A stretch of DNA of 22,173 nt from CAZFCK01 sp964517355 (GTDB lineage: Bacteria; Desulfobacterota; Desulfovibrionia; Desulfovibrionales; Desulfovibrionaceae). Below are positions 22,122 to 22,173 of this stretch, one piece after another. The stretch is taken from the NCBI GenBank assembly GCA_964517355.1, contig CAZFCK010000057.1, positions 1 through 22,173 of the forward strand. Direction: 5' to 3'. A program made the translations under genes and the position numbers. Under the pieces are notes generated by a model. The model was not told where the DNA came from. It was given only the letters and a program-made list of their open reading frames with translations, and did not search any database. The first letter of the stretch is position 1. Every line of letters starts with the position of its first letter.

Positions 22122-22173
22122 CTAGCGCATTTTCGCCTTGAAACAAGGCTCTCCCCTGAAACAATTTCCAATT
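22122..22173 (-). repeat. Dispersed structured repeat, copy B
   Basis: Read on the minus strand this is the same 52-nt element as copy A (4-55), with a single difference (A for T in the AT-rich arm). It includes GCCTTG-TTT-CAAGGC. It terminates the window, so the outer arm of hairpin 1 is missing. Confidence 0.85.

Larger units (their letters stand above)
21472..22173. other. Non-coding right end of the window
   Basis: This 702-nt stretch has no supportable gene. It contains a likely promoter for the leftward operon, a diverged copy of the dispersed repeat, a 14-bp perfect hairpin, an AT-rich region and a terminal repeat copy. Base composition becomes clearly more AT-rich after about 21970. 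Confidence 0.6.

Noticed and set aside
1..22173. Terminal inverted repeats as the ends of a composite transposon
   Set aside because: There is no transposase or integrase in the window. The gene content is core-like, and further copies of the element lie inside, which fits a dispersed repeat better.

Overview
This window looks like chromosomal DNA from a flagellated, Desulfovibrio-like member of the Desulfobacterota (former Deltaproteobacteria). The grounds are the flgB-flgC-fliE-fliF-fliG-fliH-fliI gene order behind a sigma-54 type promoter, a single-domain PurH-type IMP cyclohydrolase, and an HflX with a long N-terminal extension. The genus is inferred from gene content; no rRNA or other marker gene is present. 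I found no tRNA, rRNA, CRISPR array, transposase or phage gene.

Layout. 1-746: non-coding, with a dispersed structured repeat at the very start. 747-2340: chemotaxis pair cheV-cheD. 2313-2477 (minus): a possible small two-helix membrane protein with an in-frame UGA preceded by Cys-Val-Pro. 2954-4780: a ClC-type anion channel/transporter with two CBS domains. 4913-5461: hypoxanthine phosphoribosyltransferase. 5626-5910: a small coiled-coil protein with its own sigma-70 type promoter. 6133-8603: a cardiolipin synthase and a zinc-dependent phospholipase C-like exported protein, ending in a good terminator. 8785-9969 (minus): a degenerate receiver domain fused to TPR repeats, with a sigma-28-like promoter. 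10225-16220 (minus): the seven-gene flagellar basal body and export operon. 16739-17302: a TPR protein transcribed divergently from flgB from a second sigma-54 type promoter. 17544-19829: IMP cyclohydrolase followed by HflX, which appears to start at an AUC codon. 19919-21471 (minus): two exported proteins, a DUF2092-like protein and a Pro/Gly/Arg/Asn repeat protein. 21472-22173: non-coding, with structured repeats.

How it works together. The motility part combines the switch, MS-ring, rod and export ATPase genes with a divergent TPR gene, both sigma-54 type. A late-class (sigma-28-like) REC-TPR gene lies downstream, and two chemotaxis adaptation genes lie elsewhere in the window. The cls-phospholipase pair suggests envelope lipid remodelling, and hpt and purH supply IMP.

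The strongest unexplained signals are four. First, a roughly 52-75 nt dispersed element occurs four times, with compensatory changes in its hairpin; one copy ends the window at each side in opposite orientation. Second, a UGA-interrupted small membrane ORF carries a CxxU-like motif and a hairpin in the position expected of a bacterial SECIS. Third, hflX has an apparent AUC start. Fourth, sigma-54 and sigma-28 type promoters outline a flagellar cascade that includes two poorly described TPR proteins.
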